This document shows positions 24,916 through 32,784 of a stretch of 64,000 bases of DNA, in pieces. Both the position numbers and the translations under genes were made by a program. The notes beneath the pieces were generated by a model. The model was not told where the DNA came from. It made no database searches and saw only the letters and a program-made list of their open reading frames with translations. Position 1 is the first letter of the stretch. Every line of letters starts with the position of its first letter. The DNA is from Marivivens sp. (GTDB lineage Bacteria > Pseudomonadota > Alphaproteobacteria > Rhodobacterales > Rhodobacteraceae), in NCBI GenBank assembly GCA_024642115.1, contig JAHEBU010000008.1, positions 62,001 through 126,000 on the forward strand, written 5' to 3'.

Positions 24916-25749
24916 ATGCGCCACACGCTCCCTCTTGCGCCGCAATTTTATGTGACGGCTCCCCAGCCCTGCCCCTATCTGGAGGGCCGGATGGAACGAA
25001 AACTGTTTACGGCCCTGCAAGGGGACGGGGCCGAACGACTGAACGACACCCTGTCCAAACAGGGGTTCCGGCGGTCCCAGAATGTCCTCTACCGTCCATC
25101 CTGCGCGGAATGTTCAGCCTGCCTGTCCGCCCGGATCAAGGTCGCTGATTTCGAGCCGAGCCGCAGTCAGGCCCGCGTGCAGCGCCGCAATGGATGGCTC
25201 CGGCGCAGGGCGACCTCGCCCTGGGCCACCGAAGAACAGTTTGCCCTGTTCCGCCGCTATCTGGACAGCCGCCATGCCGCAGGCGGGATGGCCGACATGG
25301 ACCTGTTCGAGTTCGCAGCGATGGTCGAGGAAACGCCAGTGCGGTCGCGCCTGATCGAATATGCCGACCCCGAGGGGGCCCGGCACGAAGATCGCGGGCT
25401 GCACGCTGTTTGTCTCACCGACATCCTCGATGACGGTCTGAGCATGGTCTATTCATTCTTTGACCCGACGATGGAAAAGGCGAGCCTTGGGACCTATGTG
25501 ATCCTCGATCATATCGCCATCGCCCGCGAACTGGGTCTGCCCTATGTTTACCTCGGCTATTGGGTGCCGGGCAGCCCGAAGATGGGCTACAAGTCGCGGT
25601 TTTCAGGGTTGGAAATCTATCACCGGGGCCATTGGAAGACGATGGGTAATCCGGACGACTATTCGGCCACCACTCATCCCCTATCGGTTGATCCCATCGC
25701 AGAACAGGTCGCGCGGATCAACCTGCCGGACACGCGCCCGGTCCGATGA
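24916..25749 (+). CDS. bpt: Aspartate/glutamate leucyltransferase (Bpt)
   Basis: Attaches Leu from Leu-tRNA to N-terminal Asp or Glu, creating a bacterial N-degron for ClpS/ClpAP. 277 residues, full length for Bpt. Key motifs: [14 protein letters not shown] near the N-terminus, the paired-Cys segment [14 protein letters not shown] (near residue 62), [17 protein letters not shown] (near 180) and [18 protein letters not shown] (near 215). Cys-containing N- and C-terminal ATE domains are both present. Ends in a perfect hairpin terminator shared with the converging TRAP operon. Confidence 0.94.
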   Translation: MRHTLPLAPQFYVTAPQPCPYLEGRMERKLFTALQGDGAERLNDTLSKQGFRRSQNVLYRPSCAECSACLSARIKVADFEPSRSQARVQRRNGWLRRRATSPWATEEQFALFRRYLDSRHAAGGMADMDLFEFAAMVEETPVRSRLIEYADPEGARHEDRGLHAVCLTDILDDGLSMVYSFFDPTMEKASLGTYVILDHIAIARELGLPYVYLGYWVPGSPKMGYKSRFSGLEIYHRGHWKTMGNPDDYSATTHPLSVDPIAEQVARINLPDTRPVR

Positions 25750-25755
25750 CGCGGC

Positions 25756-25773
25756 GGTGGGTTGAAACCCACC
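25756..25773. repeat. 18-base palindrome GGTGGGTTGAAACCCACC
   Basis: Self-complementary apart from the central bases, and the exact reverse complement of the 18-mer at 25892-25909. The two flank the bpt/dctM terminator symmetrically. Confidence 0.85.
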
Positions 25774-25790
25774 GTCACAGGGGTCCTTGC

Positions 25791-25820
25791 CCTTCACCTT
25801 GCCATAACAACTCCCGCCGG
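25791..25820 (-). repeat. Dispersed intergenic repeat, copy B
   Basis: Minus strand reads CGGGAGTTGTTATGGCAAGG then TGAAGG. It shares AGTTGT..CAAGGTGAAG with copies at 5409 and 44323. It overlaps the left arm of the bpt/dctM terminator. Confidence 0.55.
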
Positions 25821-25863
25821 AGGCTCCCGGACCCGCGCCGGGAGCCTCCGGCGGGAGTTTTTC
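25809..25863. terminator. Perfect 22-bp hairpin terminator between bpt and dctM
   Basis: AACTCCCGCCGGAGGCTCCC.. pairs without mismatch with its complement at 25838-25859 (stem 22 bp, 7-base loop ACCCGCG). T-tract follows on the plus strand and the preceding AA allows use from the minus strand, so it probably serves both converging operons. Confidence 0.9.
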
Positions 25864-25891
25864 AGACCAAAGAAGCCGGGGCAGTCTGTAA

Positions 25892-25909
25892 GGTGGGTTT
25901 CAACCCACC
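25892..25909. repeat. 18-base palindrome GGTGGGTTTCAACCCACC
   Basis: Reverse complement of the 18-mer at 25756-25773. It sits just after the dctM stop on the minus strand. Confidence 0.85.
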
Positions 25910-25917
25910 CTCCGCGG

Positions 25918-28269
25918 TCAGTTCAGCAGGTTGGGTACGATGGTCACGATCCCCGGCACCAGTGCCAGCAGCAGCAGCATCCCCATCTGCAAGAGAACAA
26001 AGGGGACGATGCCGCGATAGATGTGGCCGGTCGTGACCTCCTTTGGGGCCACACCCCGCAGATAGAACAGGGCAAAGCCGAAAGGTGGTGTCAGAAACGA
26101 GGTTTGCAGATTCACCGCGATCATGATTGTCACCCATTTTGGATCAAACGTACCGCCATAGATGACCGGCCCCACGATCGGGATCACGATGTAGATGATC
26201 TCGAGAAAATCCAGAACGAAGCCCAGGATGAACAGCACCAGCATCACCAGCAGGAACACCGTCCATTCGTTCGAGAACGACTTGAGGAAGTCCTGAATGT
26301 AGTGCTCCCCCCCAAAGGAGATGAGCACGAGGTTCAGCAGTTGCGACCCGATCAGAATGGTGAACACCATCGAGGTGACCTTGGCCGTCTCCCGCACGAT
26401 CGGTCCCAGCACCCCGCCCGCCAGCAGCACCCACAGGCAATAGAAGATCCCGAACATCGAAAACAGGAACGCGCCAAAGGCCACGATGAAGGCAAGCGTG
26501 TTTTCGACGCCGATGCCGGGCTGGTTCACCCGCATATCGAAATTCACGCCCACGATCAGCATCACCACGATGGCAAGCGCCGTATACAGGACCATCGCCC
26601 CGGAATTACCCTTGTCCTGCATCTTGCGATAGGCGGCGAGCATGATCGCCCCGCCTGCCCCAAGGGCTGCCGCCGGCGTGGGGTTGGTGATCCCGCCCAG
26701 GATCGATCCCAGCACGGCCACGATCAGCACCAGCGGCGGGAACACCACCCGCAAGAGTTCGTTCTTGCCCAGCCGACGGGCGGCTGTGCGCGCGCCCCAG
26801 AGCGCCACGATCAGCGGGATGGCGATCAGGACAGTCGTTTGCCCCGGCGTGGCCGTGGGCCGGATGAACAGCGCATCCACCGCCATCACGCCCAGCACCC
26901 CCGCGCCGCCGATGATCAGCGAGAGCGGGTTGCCCGACGGATTGATCCCACGCGCCAACGCCAGCACCAGCCCGACCAGCAGCATGGCGATGCCGATCCC
27001 CGTGCCGATGGGCGGAGCGGCCGCGATGGCGTCGAGCACGGCTGCCGCCCGCTCCTCTTCCGTCAGTTTGCGTGCCTGTGCCACGCCGCCCGCGTCGTTG
27101 ATCGCCACCTGTTCGGCCACCGCCGCATCCCATGCAGATTGACCGTGCAGGTCGATCATGGCTGCCTTGCACTCGTCACCGACATTGGTGCGCAGGCTCG
27201 CCGTTTGCCCCGCGTCAGAATAGCTGTCCACGATCACCGACTGGCTGCCCACGACGCCAAGGTTCATCAGCACGATGAACCCGCCGATCAGCAGGATCGG
27301 TGCACCCAGAAACCAGGTTAGCGCTTCGTTGCGGGTGATGATCTCGCCCTTGGAGGCGCCAAGTTGCACGGCGGGCGCCTTGGACGGATTGAGCAGGGCA
27401 AAGCCAAAGGCATAGGCCCCATAGAGCACTGCCAGCAATATCCCCGGCAGCATCGCCGCCTGAAACAGCGTGCCGACCGACACCACCGCAGGCGCGCCAA
27501 GATAGGTCAGCGCGTCCGTGCACCCGGCTGCAATCGCCCGGTTTTCCTGTGCGGTCGAATAAAGGTCCCCTGCCAGCGTCCCCAAGAGCACGATCACAAT
27601 CGACGGCGGGATGATCTGCCCCAGCGTCCCTGACGCCGCGATCACCCCTGTCGCCAGTTCGGGCGAATAGTTGTTTTTCAGCATGGTGGGCAGGGCCAGA
27701 AGCCCCATCGTCACCACCGTCGCCCCCACGATGCCCGTGGAGGCCGCAAGGAACGCCCCCACGACCACAATGGACACGGCCAGCCCCCCCGGCAGCGGGC
27801 CAAAGACCCGCGCCATCGTGGTCAGCAGGTCGTCGGCGATCCGTGACCGTTCCAGCGTGATCCCCATCATCACGAACATGATGACCGCCAGCAGCGTTTC
27901 GATGCTGGCCCCGGCCAGCACCCGTTCGTTCATCCGATTGACGATAAAGGCCAGGTTGCGGTCCATCGCGTATTCCCAGCCCTGCGGGAACAGGTGTTCG
28001 GCCACGCGTGGCAGATCAGGATGCGAAAACACCGAGATACTGTCCGGCCTGACCCCGCTGCCGGTCAGCGCGTGATACGCCTCGGACGAGGTGTCCACCG
28101 CCTGATGGATCAACAGCCCCGCGCTGTCCAACCCGGCGATGATCGCAAAGGCGATGACCCCCGCCCCACCAATGGCAAAGGCCACCGGAAACCCGCTCAG
28201 GATGCCTGCGAACAGGCACAGGAACACGATCAGAATGCCGACTTCGACGCCATCAAGTCCGAGGAACAT
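25918..28269 (-). CDS. dctM: TRAP transporter large permease DctM, oversized
   Basis: Sodium-coupled TRAP transporter large membrane subunit. 783 residues against about 430 for a standard DctM. N- and C-terminal family segments are recognisable: FPVAFAIGGAGVIAF near residue 27, GIVGATVVTMGLLALPTML near 180, GTLGQIIPPSIVIVLLG near 215, and FLDFLEIIYIVIPIVGP-like VLDFLEIIYIVIPIVGP near 685. The extra about 300 residues (roughly 345-600) contain hydrophilic segment SLRTNVGDECKAAMIDLHG and several added helices. It follows dctQ by 20 bases in the operon dctP-dctQ-dctM. Confidence 0.93.
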   Translation of the reverse strand: MFLGLDGVEVGILIVFLCLFAGILSGFPVAFAIGGAGVIAFAIIAGLDSAGLLIHQAVDTSSEAYHALTGSGVRPDSISVFSHPDLPRVAEHLFPQGWEYAMDRNLAFIVNRMNERVLAGASIETLLAVIMFVMMGITLERSRIADDLLTTMARVFGPLPGGLAVSIVVVGAFLAASTGIVGATVVTMGLLALPTMLKNNYSPELATGVIAASGTLGQIIPPSIVIVLLGTLAGDLYSTAQENRAIAAGCTDALTYLGAPAVVSVGTLFQAAMLPGILLAVLYGAYAFGFALLNPSKAPAVQLGASKGEIITRNEALTWFLGAPILLIGGFIVLMNLGVVGSQSVIVDSYSDAGQTASLRTNVGDECKAAMIDLHGQSAWDAAVAEQVAINDAGGVAQARKLTEEERAAAVLDAIAAAPPIGTGIGIAMLLVGLVLALARGINPSGNPLSLIIGGAGVLGVMAVDALFIRPTATPGQTTVLIAIPLIVALWGARTAARRLGKNELLRVVFPPLVLIVAVLGSILGGITNPTPAAALGAGGAIMLAAYRKMQDKGNSGAMVLYTALAIVVMLIVGVNFDMRVNQPGIGVENTLAFIVAFGAFLFSMFGIFYCLWVLLAGGVLGPIVRETAKVTSMVFTILIGSQLLNLVLISFGGEHYIQDFLKSFSNEWTVFLLVMLVLFILGFVLDFLEIIYIVIPIVGPVIYGGTFDPKWVTIMIAVNLQTSFLTPPFGFALFYLRGVAPKEVTTGHIYRGIVPFVLLQMGMLLLLALVPGIVTIVPNLLN

Positions 28270-28289
28270 GGGTATTCTGCCTTATCAAT

Positions 28290-29204
28290 TCAGTGAAGTT
28301 CGGCCGCGAGTTCCGCCGTGCTGTCGCCGGGCGCGTCGCGGTCGAGGTATTTGCCTTCGGACGCCGGTCCCTCTTTGAATTCGAGATACGAACGGAAGAA
28401 GAACGCCACCGACTGCAACATGACCAGCGCCACAAAGCAGAGCAACAGCACCTTGAAGAGGAAATAGGCGTTGAACCCGTTGGGTGAAAACGCGATCGTT
28501 TCGATGTTCCACCGCAGCGCCCGCGATTTGGTCAGCAGCCGGTCAAGGCTGTCAGAGGCCGACACTTGCGGCACGATCATCACCCGCCAGAAAAAGTTCC
28601 AGCCATAAAGCCAGACCAATGTGGCCGAGGGCAGCATGAACAGCAGCGATCCAACCATGTCGATGATCCGCTTGGTGCTGTAACTGACGTTGGAATAGAT
28701 CAGATCGACCCGCACATGCCCCTGCTGGACAAAGGTGTAACTGACGCACAGACAGACGATCATGGCATTGTAAAGCTTGAGTTCTTCGGACCACCAGCTG
28801 ATGTCGAACGTCACCGACAGCCCGAACCCCAGCGTCAGTTGCGAGGCCGCAAAGACCCGCTGCATGAAGATGATGACGATCTGTTGCAGGACCATCAGCA
28901 GGCCGATCCACGCAACCGTGCGCCCGACGGCGTTGGCAAATCCCTCAAGCGCGCGGACGCAGCCCCACATGAACCCATTCCAGACCAATCCGCAGACCGT
29001 GACGATCAGAAAGATCACGAGCACGACAAAGAACAGTTCGGTCGAAGCACCGTAGTAGATGAACCGCATGATCGCGGCCTTGTCCGACCAGTCGAGCCAG
29101 AGGCCCGGATGGGTCAGTGCGTAGCCAAAATTGTAGAATGCCTCGATCAGATTGGCGAACAGCCAGCCGATGGGGTTGCCCCCCCAAGCCTCGACCAGTC
29201 CCAT
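28290..29204 (-). CDS. dctQ: TRAP transporter small permease DctQ-like
   Basis: 304-residue small membrane subunit, longer than the usual 160-200. It begins MGLVEAWGGNPIGW and carries several helices, among them ELFFVVLVIFLIVTVCGLVW and IGLLMVLQQIVIIFMQRVFA, with the DctQ core QGHVRVDLIYSNVS and a C-terminal amphipathic tail. ATG at 29204 chosen; the open frame to 29285 runs through the hairpins behind dctP. The size and sequence match DctQ subunits that pair with extended DctM proteins in TakP-type systems. Confidence 0.88.
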   Translation of the reverse strand: MGLVEAWGGNPIGWLFANLIEAFYNFGYALTHPGLWLDWSDKAAIMRFIYYGASTELFFVVLVIFLIVTVCGLVWNGFMWGCVRALEGFANAVGRTVAWIGLLMVLQQIVIIFMQRVFAASQLTLGFGLSVTFDISWWSEELKLYNAMIVCLCVSYTFVQQGHVRVDLIYSNVSYSTKRIIDMVGSLLFMLPSATLVWLYGWNFFWRVMIVPQVSASDSLDRLLTKSRALRWNIETIAFSPNGFNAYFLFKVLLLCFVALVMLQSVAFFFRSYLEFKEGPASEGKYLDRDAPGDSTAELAAELH

Positions 29205-29230
29205 GGTCTGTCCCCTGTTATTGGGTTGTG

Positions 29231-29272
29231 CGCCGCGTGTGCGGCGTCTGGGCCCCGCCCCAAAGGGGGCGG
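29231..29272. terminator. Two hairpins between dctP and dctQ
   Basis: CGCCGC-GTGT-GCGGCG (29231-29246) and CCGCCCC-AAAG-GGGGCGG (29255-29272) lie in the 96-base gap after the binding-protein gene. Such intercistronic stems usually stabilise or attenuate, giving more binding protein than permease. Confidence 0.5.
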
Positions 29273-29300
29273 AACCCGTGTGCAATCCTGACGGTCGGGC

Positions 29301-30383
29301 TTAGCCCATGACGCGGTCGCGCTCGGTCCGGTATTTGCCTTCGGACCGGGTGATCCACGCCGACGACGAGGCCATCGAGGCGTTGGCGCTGGCGCGGATC
29401 TTGTCGTAAAGCTCGTCGCCCGCGTACTGGTCCATCGTCTCTTTCGAGGCGACGCCGAACGCATCCCAGACGGTATCGGGGAATTCCAGCACCTTGACGC
29501 CGCCCGCCTGAAGCCGGGACAGGGCCGCACCGTTCTGCGACAGGAACTGCGACAGGTTCCACTGGTGACATTCACCGGCGGCGATTTCGCAAATCTTTTG
29601 CTGGGCGGGGGTAAAGCTGTCGAACACATCGCGGTTAAAGGCCAGCGACAGGCCCGCGCCCGGCTCGTGGAAACCGGCGGTATAGTAGAACTTGGTGATT
29701 TCCTGGAACCCGGCCTTTTCATCGGCCCAGGGTCCGATCCATTCGGTCCCGTCAATCGCCCCCGACGCCAGCGCCTGATACACCTCGGCGCCCGGCAGGT
29801 TCTGCACGGACGCACCCAATTTGCCCAGCGCCTGACCACCAAGGCCGGGCATCCGGAATTTCAGGCCCTGGAAATCCTCGGGCCCTGCGATTTCCTTGCG
29901 GAACCAGCCACCCGACTGTGCGCCGGTGTTTCCGGCGAGGAACGATTTGAGCCCGAAAATCTGGCCCAGTTCATCGTGCAGTTCCATCCCGCCGTCCTGA
30001 TAATACCAGTTCGCCAGTTCCTGCGCGGTCATGCCGAACGGCACCGCGGTGAAGAAGGCGTAGGCCGGATGCTGACCCACGAAATAGTAGTCAGCTCCCT
30101 GATACATGTCGGCCTGACCCGAGGTCACGGCATCGAACACCTCGAACGCGCCGACCAGTTCGCCTGCGGCCTTGAGGTCGACGGTCAGTTGCCCGTCGGT
30201 CATTGCGGTGATGGTGTCGGCCACGCGCTGCGCGCCGTCATGAACCCCGGCAAGCCCGCGACCCCATGTGGTGACCATGGTCAGCGTCCGATTGCCCTGA
30301 GCGTAGGCTGGTGCGGCAAGCGTGGTCGCGGCGGCGGCCGTTCCGCCAAGCGCAGACGTTCTCAGAAATGAGCGACGATCCAT
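29301..30383 (-). CDS. dctP: TRAP substrate-binding protein, TakP-like, Tat-exported
   Basis: Periplasmic solute receptor of a DctP-type TRAP transporter. 360 residues. The signal is MDRRSFLRTSALGGTAAAA, a twin-arginine motif (RRSFLR), with cleavage after AYA near residue 28. The TakP-type signature TEWIGPWADEKAGF (near residue 205) and FRMPGLGGQALGKLGA (near 173) suggest the 2-oxoacid/lactate binding subfamily known from Rhodobacter TakP; the actual ligand is uncertain. SD GGGAGA before the ATG. First gene of the operon with dctQ and dctM. Confidence 0.9.
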   Translation of the reverse strand: MDRRSFLRTSALGGTAAAATTLAAPAYAQGNRTLTMVTTWGRGLAGVHDGAQRVADTITAMTDGQLTVDLKAAGELVGAFEVFDAVTSGQADMYQGADYYFVGQHPAYAFFTAVPFGMTAQELANWYYQDGGMELHDELGQIFGLKSFLAGNTGAQSGGWFRKEIAGPEDFQGLKFRMPGLGGQALGKLGASVQNLPGAEVYQALASGAIDGTEWIGPWADEKAGFQEITKFYYTAGFHEPGAGLSLAFNRDVFDSFTPAQQKICEIAAGECHQWNLSQFLSQNGAALSRLQAGGVKVLEFPDTVWDAFGVASKETMDQYAGDELYDKIRASANASMASSSAWITRSEGKYRTERDRVMG

Positions 30384-30622
30384 ATATGTTCTCCCTTTGG
30401 CCCGACTCTCCCCCCTCCTCGGGGTGCCACTGCGGGCGATCGGGTCGTTGCAAGTGGACAGAGCCTAGCCGACGCAAAGCCCGGATGAAAAGCAGAACTA
30501 CAGCCCAGAGGCGAGTTTTTTTGCCCAAATTTAAGGCCCTTGCCCTCACGGAGAGACAATATGGGCTGTCCGCAAGCCAATCCGTCTCAGGGGTCTGATC
30601 GCCCTGTCGCTGTCACGCGGTG
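30384..30622. other. Intergenic region upstream of dctP
   Basis: 239 bases between the TRAP operon start and the end of the first RTX gene, both on the minus strand. It must hold the TRAP promoter. I see an A-tract (AAAAAAACTCGCC, minus strand, near 30510) but no clear -35/-10 pair, and no ORF that I can support. Confidence 0.4.
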
Positions 30623-32605
30623 CTAGTAAATGTCGAACAGGATATCGGCTTCGCTCAGGTCCTCGACGTCCATGTTTTCCATCCGGATCTGCTGGTCACC
30701 GAATTCGATCACGGCGGTACTGTCTTCCTGAGACAGGAACAGATCGTCAAAGGTTGCTGGTCTACCCAGCAAGTCCCCAGCTACGCCCAAAACAACGGTG
30801 TCCGATCCTTGGGTGAAATCTGTGATCGTGCTGACATAGACGGGATCACTGGCCACCGGGTCGGCACTGTAGAACCCGAACGTGTCAGCGCCCTCGCCGC
30901 CGGTGATCTGGTTGTTGGCGTATTGCGACAGGATAAAGTCATTGCCGCCTCCCGCAAAGACAGTGTTGTTCCCATCTTCCGCGAAAATCACGGAATCTCC
31001 GTCGCCATTGATGATGGTGTTGTCGCCGCCCCCGCCATCAAGATAATCTTGGTCGCCCGACAGATCGACGAGCAGGTCGTTGCCCGCTCCGCCGCTGAGA
31101 AAGTCGTTGCCATCGCCCCCATAGAGGGTGTCGTCGCCCTCGCCGCCATAGAGTTCGTCAGAGCCATCGCCTGCGATCATCAGGTCGTTGCCGTCATTGC
31201 CCTCGATCCAATCATCGCCCGCAGCGCCGCGTATGACGTCATCACCAAATCCGCCCGCGATGGAATCGTCGCCGGTGCCGCCGTTGATCAGATCGTCGCC
31301 CCCGTCGCCGACGATGCTATCCGCGCCCCCGCCCCCAAGGAGGATGTCGTCGCCGGAGCCGCCGAAAATCAGGTCCTGACCCTGGCCACCGTTGATCAGG
31401 TCATTGCCATCGCCACCATCCAGATAGTCGGCGCCGCCATTGCCCAACAGGATGTCGCGGCCCGCGTCGCCGAACAGGCTGTCGTGGCCGTAGCCGCCGA
31501 TCAGCAGATCATCGCCGTCGCCGCCGTGGATCAGGTCGGCCGCCTGTCCGCCGAACAGCTGGTCATTGCCGGCACCCCCGGTCAACACGTCGTTGCCTGC
31601 CCCGCCGACGATCTTGTCGTCGCCCTCCGCGCCGTCGATCACGTCGGCCAACTGCGTGCCGATCAGCATGTCGTCGTCGGGGGTTCCGATCACGTCCATC
31701 CCGGAGGTCGGCAAAAGGTCCGCGACCAGCGCGTAGGTCTGCCCGTCCGACCCTTGGGTGTAAAAGACAATGTCACCGTTCGCATCTACCACAGCCAGCG
31801 CCTCCTCGGCGCCGATCCCGTTGAGCTGGGCAAAGGTCAGGATGTCGCTCTGTTCGGCCACGGCCATGCCGTCGGCATCGAACTGCACCACGTCATAGGT
31901 GGATTGGTCACCCGTGGCGTAAAACCCCAAGACTCCGCCATCGTCCAACGGAATAAATCGCGCGACAAGCCCGCTGTCGCCTGCCTGGACGAAAACCAGC
32001 GGGATCAGACCGGCACCGATTGCGGTCTCTTCCAGCACGCCCCCGGCATCGGCGCCATTGTGGTTGGCGTCGAAAAAGCCAATGTCGAACCCCAGCCTGC
32101 CGTCACCCAAGGGATAGAATGACGCCGACAAGGCGTCAGTGATCCCGGGTGATTGAAACGTCGTGGTGTCGGTATAGGACAGGGTCGGCACACCCGCATC
32201 GTCGAGCGTAACGACGCCGACCCCGAACGAAGTCGTGCCCAATGCATCGTACGCCTCGTAGATGGTCCCGGTGAACAGCGGCATCGCGAATTGGTCCAGC
32301 GTCGCGCCAAACGGGACGCCAACGCCCGCATCCGGCGACAACTGTTCCGGGTCGAGCCCACGGTTCAGGCTGTAGCCTTCGGGGAAATCGACGGTCGATG
32401 TCGTCACGGTGCCATCCTGCGCCGTGTAGTCCAGTTGCAGTCGTCCGTCGACGGTCTGGGTCGCCAGCAGGGTTCCGCCGTTTGCATCGGTGTAAGGGGC
32501 CGCTTGGACCGCGATGGGCGCGAACCCCAGGCTGAAGGTCGACCCATCCACCATTGGTATCGGCGCATCCGTCGGCTGAAGGGGGGTCAGGATATCGAAC
32601 GGCAT
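30623..32605 (-). CDS. RTX (hemolysin-type calcium-binding) protein 1
   Basis: 660-residue RTX protein, probably exported by a type I system. The N-terminal about 320 residues form a beta-rich domain of unrelated sequence; then dozens of nonapeptides of GGxGxDxLx type (for example GGAGNDVLTGGAGNDQLFGG) bind calcium. The C-terminal domain DLFLSQEDSTAVIEFGD to ADILFDIY is shared with RTX protein 2 and likely contains the secretion signal. No N-terminal signal peptide. No ABC/MFP secretion genes are in the window. A cytotoxin, adhesin or surface role cannot be told apart. Confidence 0.85.
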   Translation of the reverse strand: MPFDILTPLQPTDAPIPMVDGSTFSLGFAPIAVQAAPYTDANGGTLLATQTVDGRLQLDYTAQDGTVTTSTVDFPEGYSLNRGLDPEQLSPDAGVGVPFGATLDQFAMPLFTGTIYEAYDALGTTSFGVGVVTLDDAGVPTLSYTDTTTFQSPGITDALSASFYPLGDGRLGFDIGFFDANHNGADAGGVLEETAIGAGLIPLVFVQAGDSGLVARFIPLDDGGVLGFYATGDQSTYDVVQFDADGMAVAEQSDILTFAQLNGIGAEEALAVVDANGDIVFYTQGSDGQTYALVADLLPTSGMDVIGTPDDDMLIGTQLADVIDGAEGDDKIVGGAGNDVLTGGAGNDQLFGGQAADLIHGGDGDDLLIGGYGHDSLFGDAGRDILLGNGGADYLDGGDGNDLINGGQGQDLIFGGSGDDILLGGGGADSIVGDGGDDLINGGTGDDSIAGGFGDDVIRGAAGDDWIEGNDGNDLMIAGDGSDELYGGEGDDTLYGGDGNDFLSGGAGNDLLVDLSGDQDYLDGGGGDNTIINGDGDSVIFAEDGNNTVFAGGGNDFILSQYANNQITGGEGADTFGFYSADPVASDPVYVSTITDFTQGSDTVVLGVAGDLLGRPATFDDLFLSQEDSTAVIEFGDQQIRMENMDVEDLSEADILFDIY

Positions 32606-32732
32606 GGGACGCTCCTTGGGAAATCGTTAACGGGACACGGGACTGTCAACCGATTCGCGCCAGTCGCAAAGCGGATTTTCCCTAAGCTGAAAGAAGTTTA
32701 TCTTTTTTTTCAAATAGATATGAAAATTTCAG

Positions 32733-32758
32733 CCTCGCCCGCTGGTGCGGACGAGGCC
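32733..32758 (-). terminator. Hairpin after RTX protein 2
   Basis: GCCTCG-CCGC and GCGG-CGAGGC pair across a short loop with one bulge on each side, 27 bases after the RTX 2 stop on the minus strand, followed by an AT-rich stretch. The T-tract is poor. Confidence 0.45.
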
Positions 32759-32784
32759 ATTTCGACCAAGGTTCAAAACTGGTC

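Noticed and set aside
25762-27321. 519-codon plus-strand frame opposite dctM
   Set aside because: His/Gln/Arg/Asp-rich composition typical of the antisense of membrane-protein codons; begins in the terminator region.
30620-32122. Long plus-strand open frame opposite RTX protein 1
   Set aside because: Shadow of the repetitive GGxGxD coding on the minus strand; valine- and alanine-rich low-complexity translation, no domain, no ribosome-binding site.
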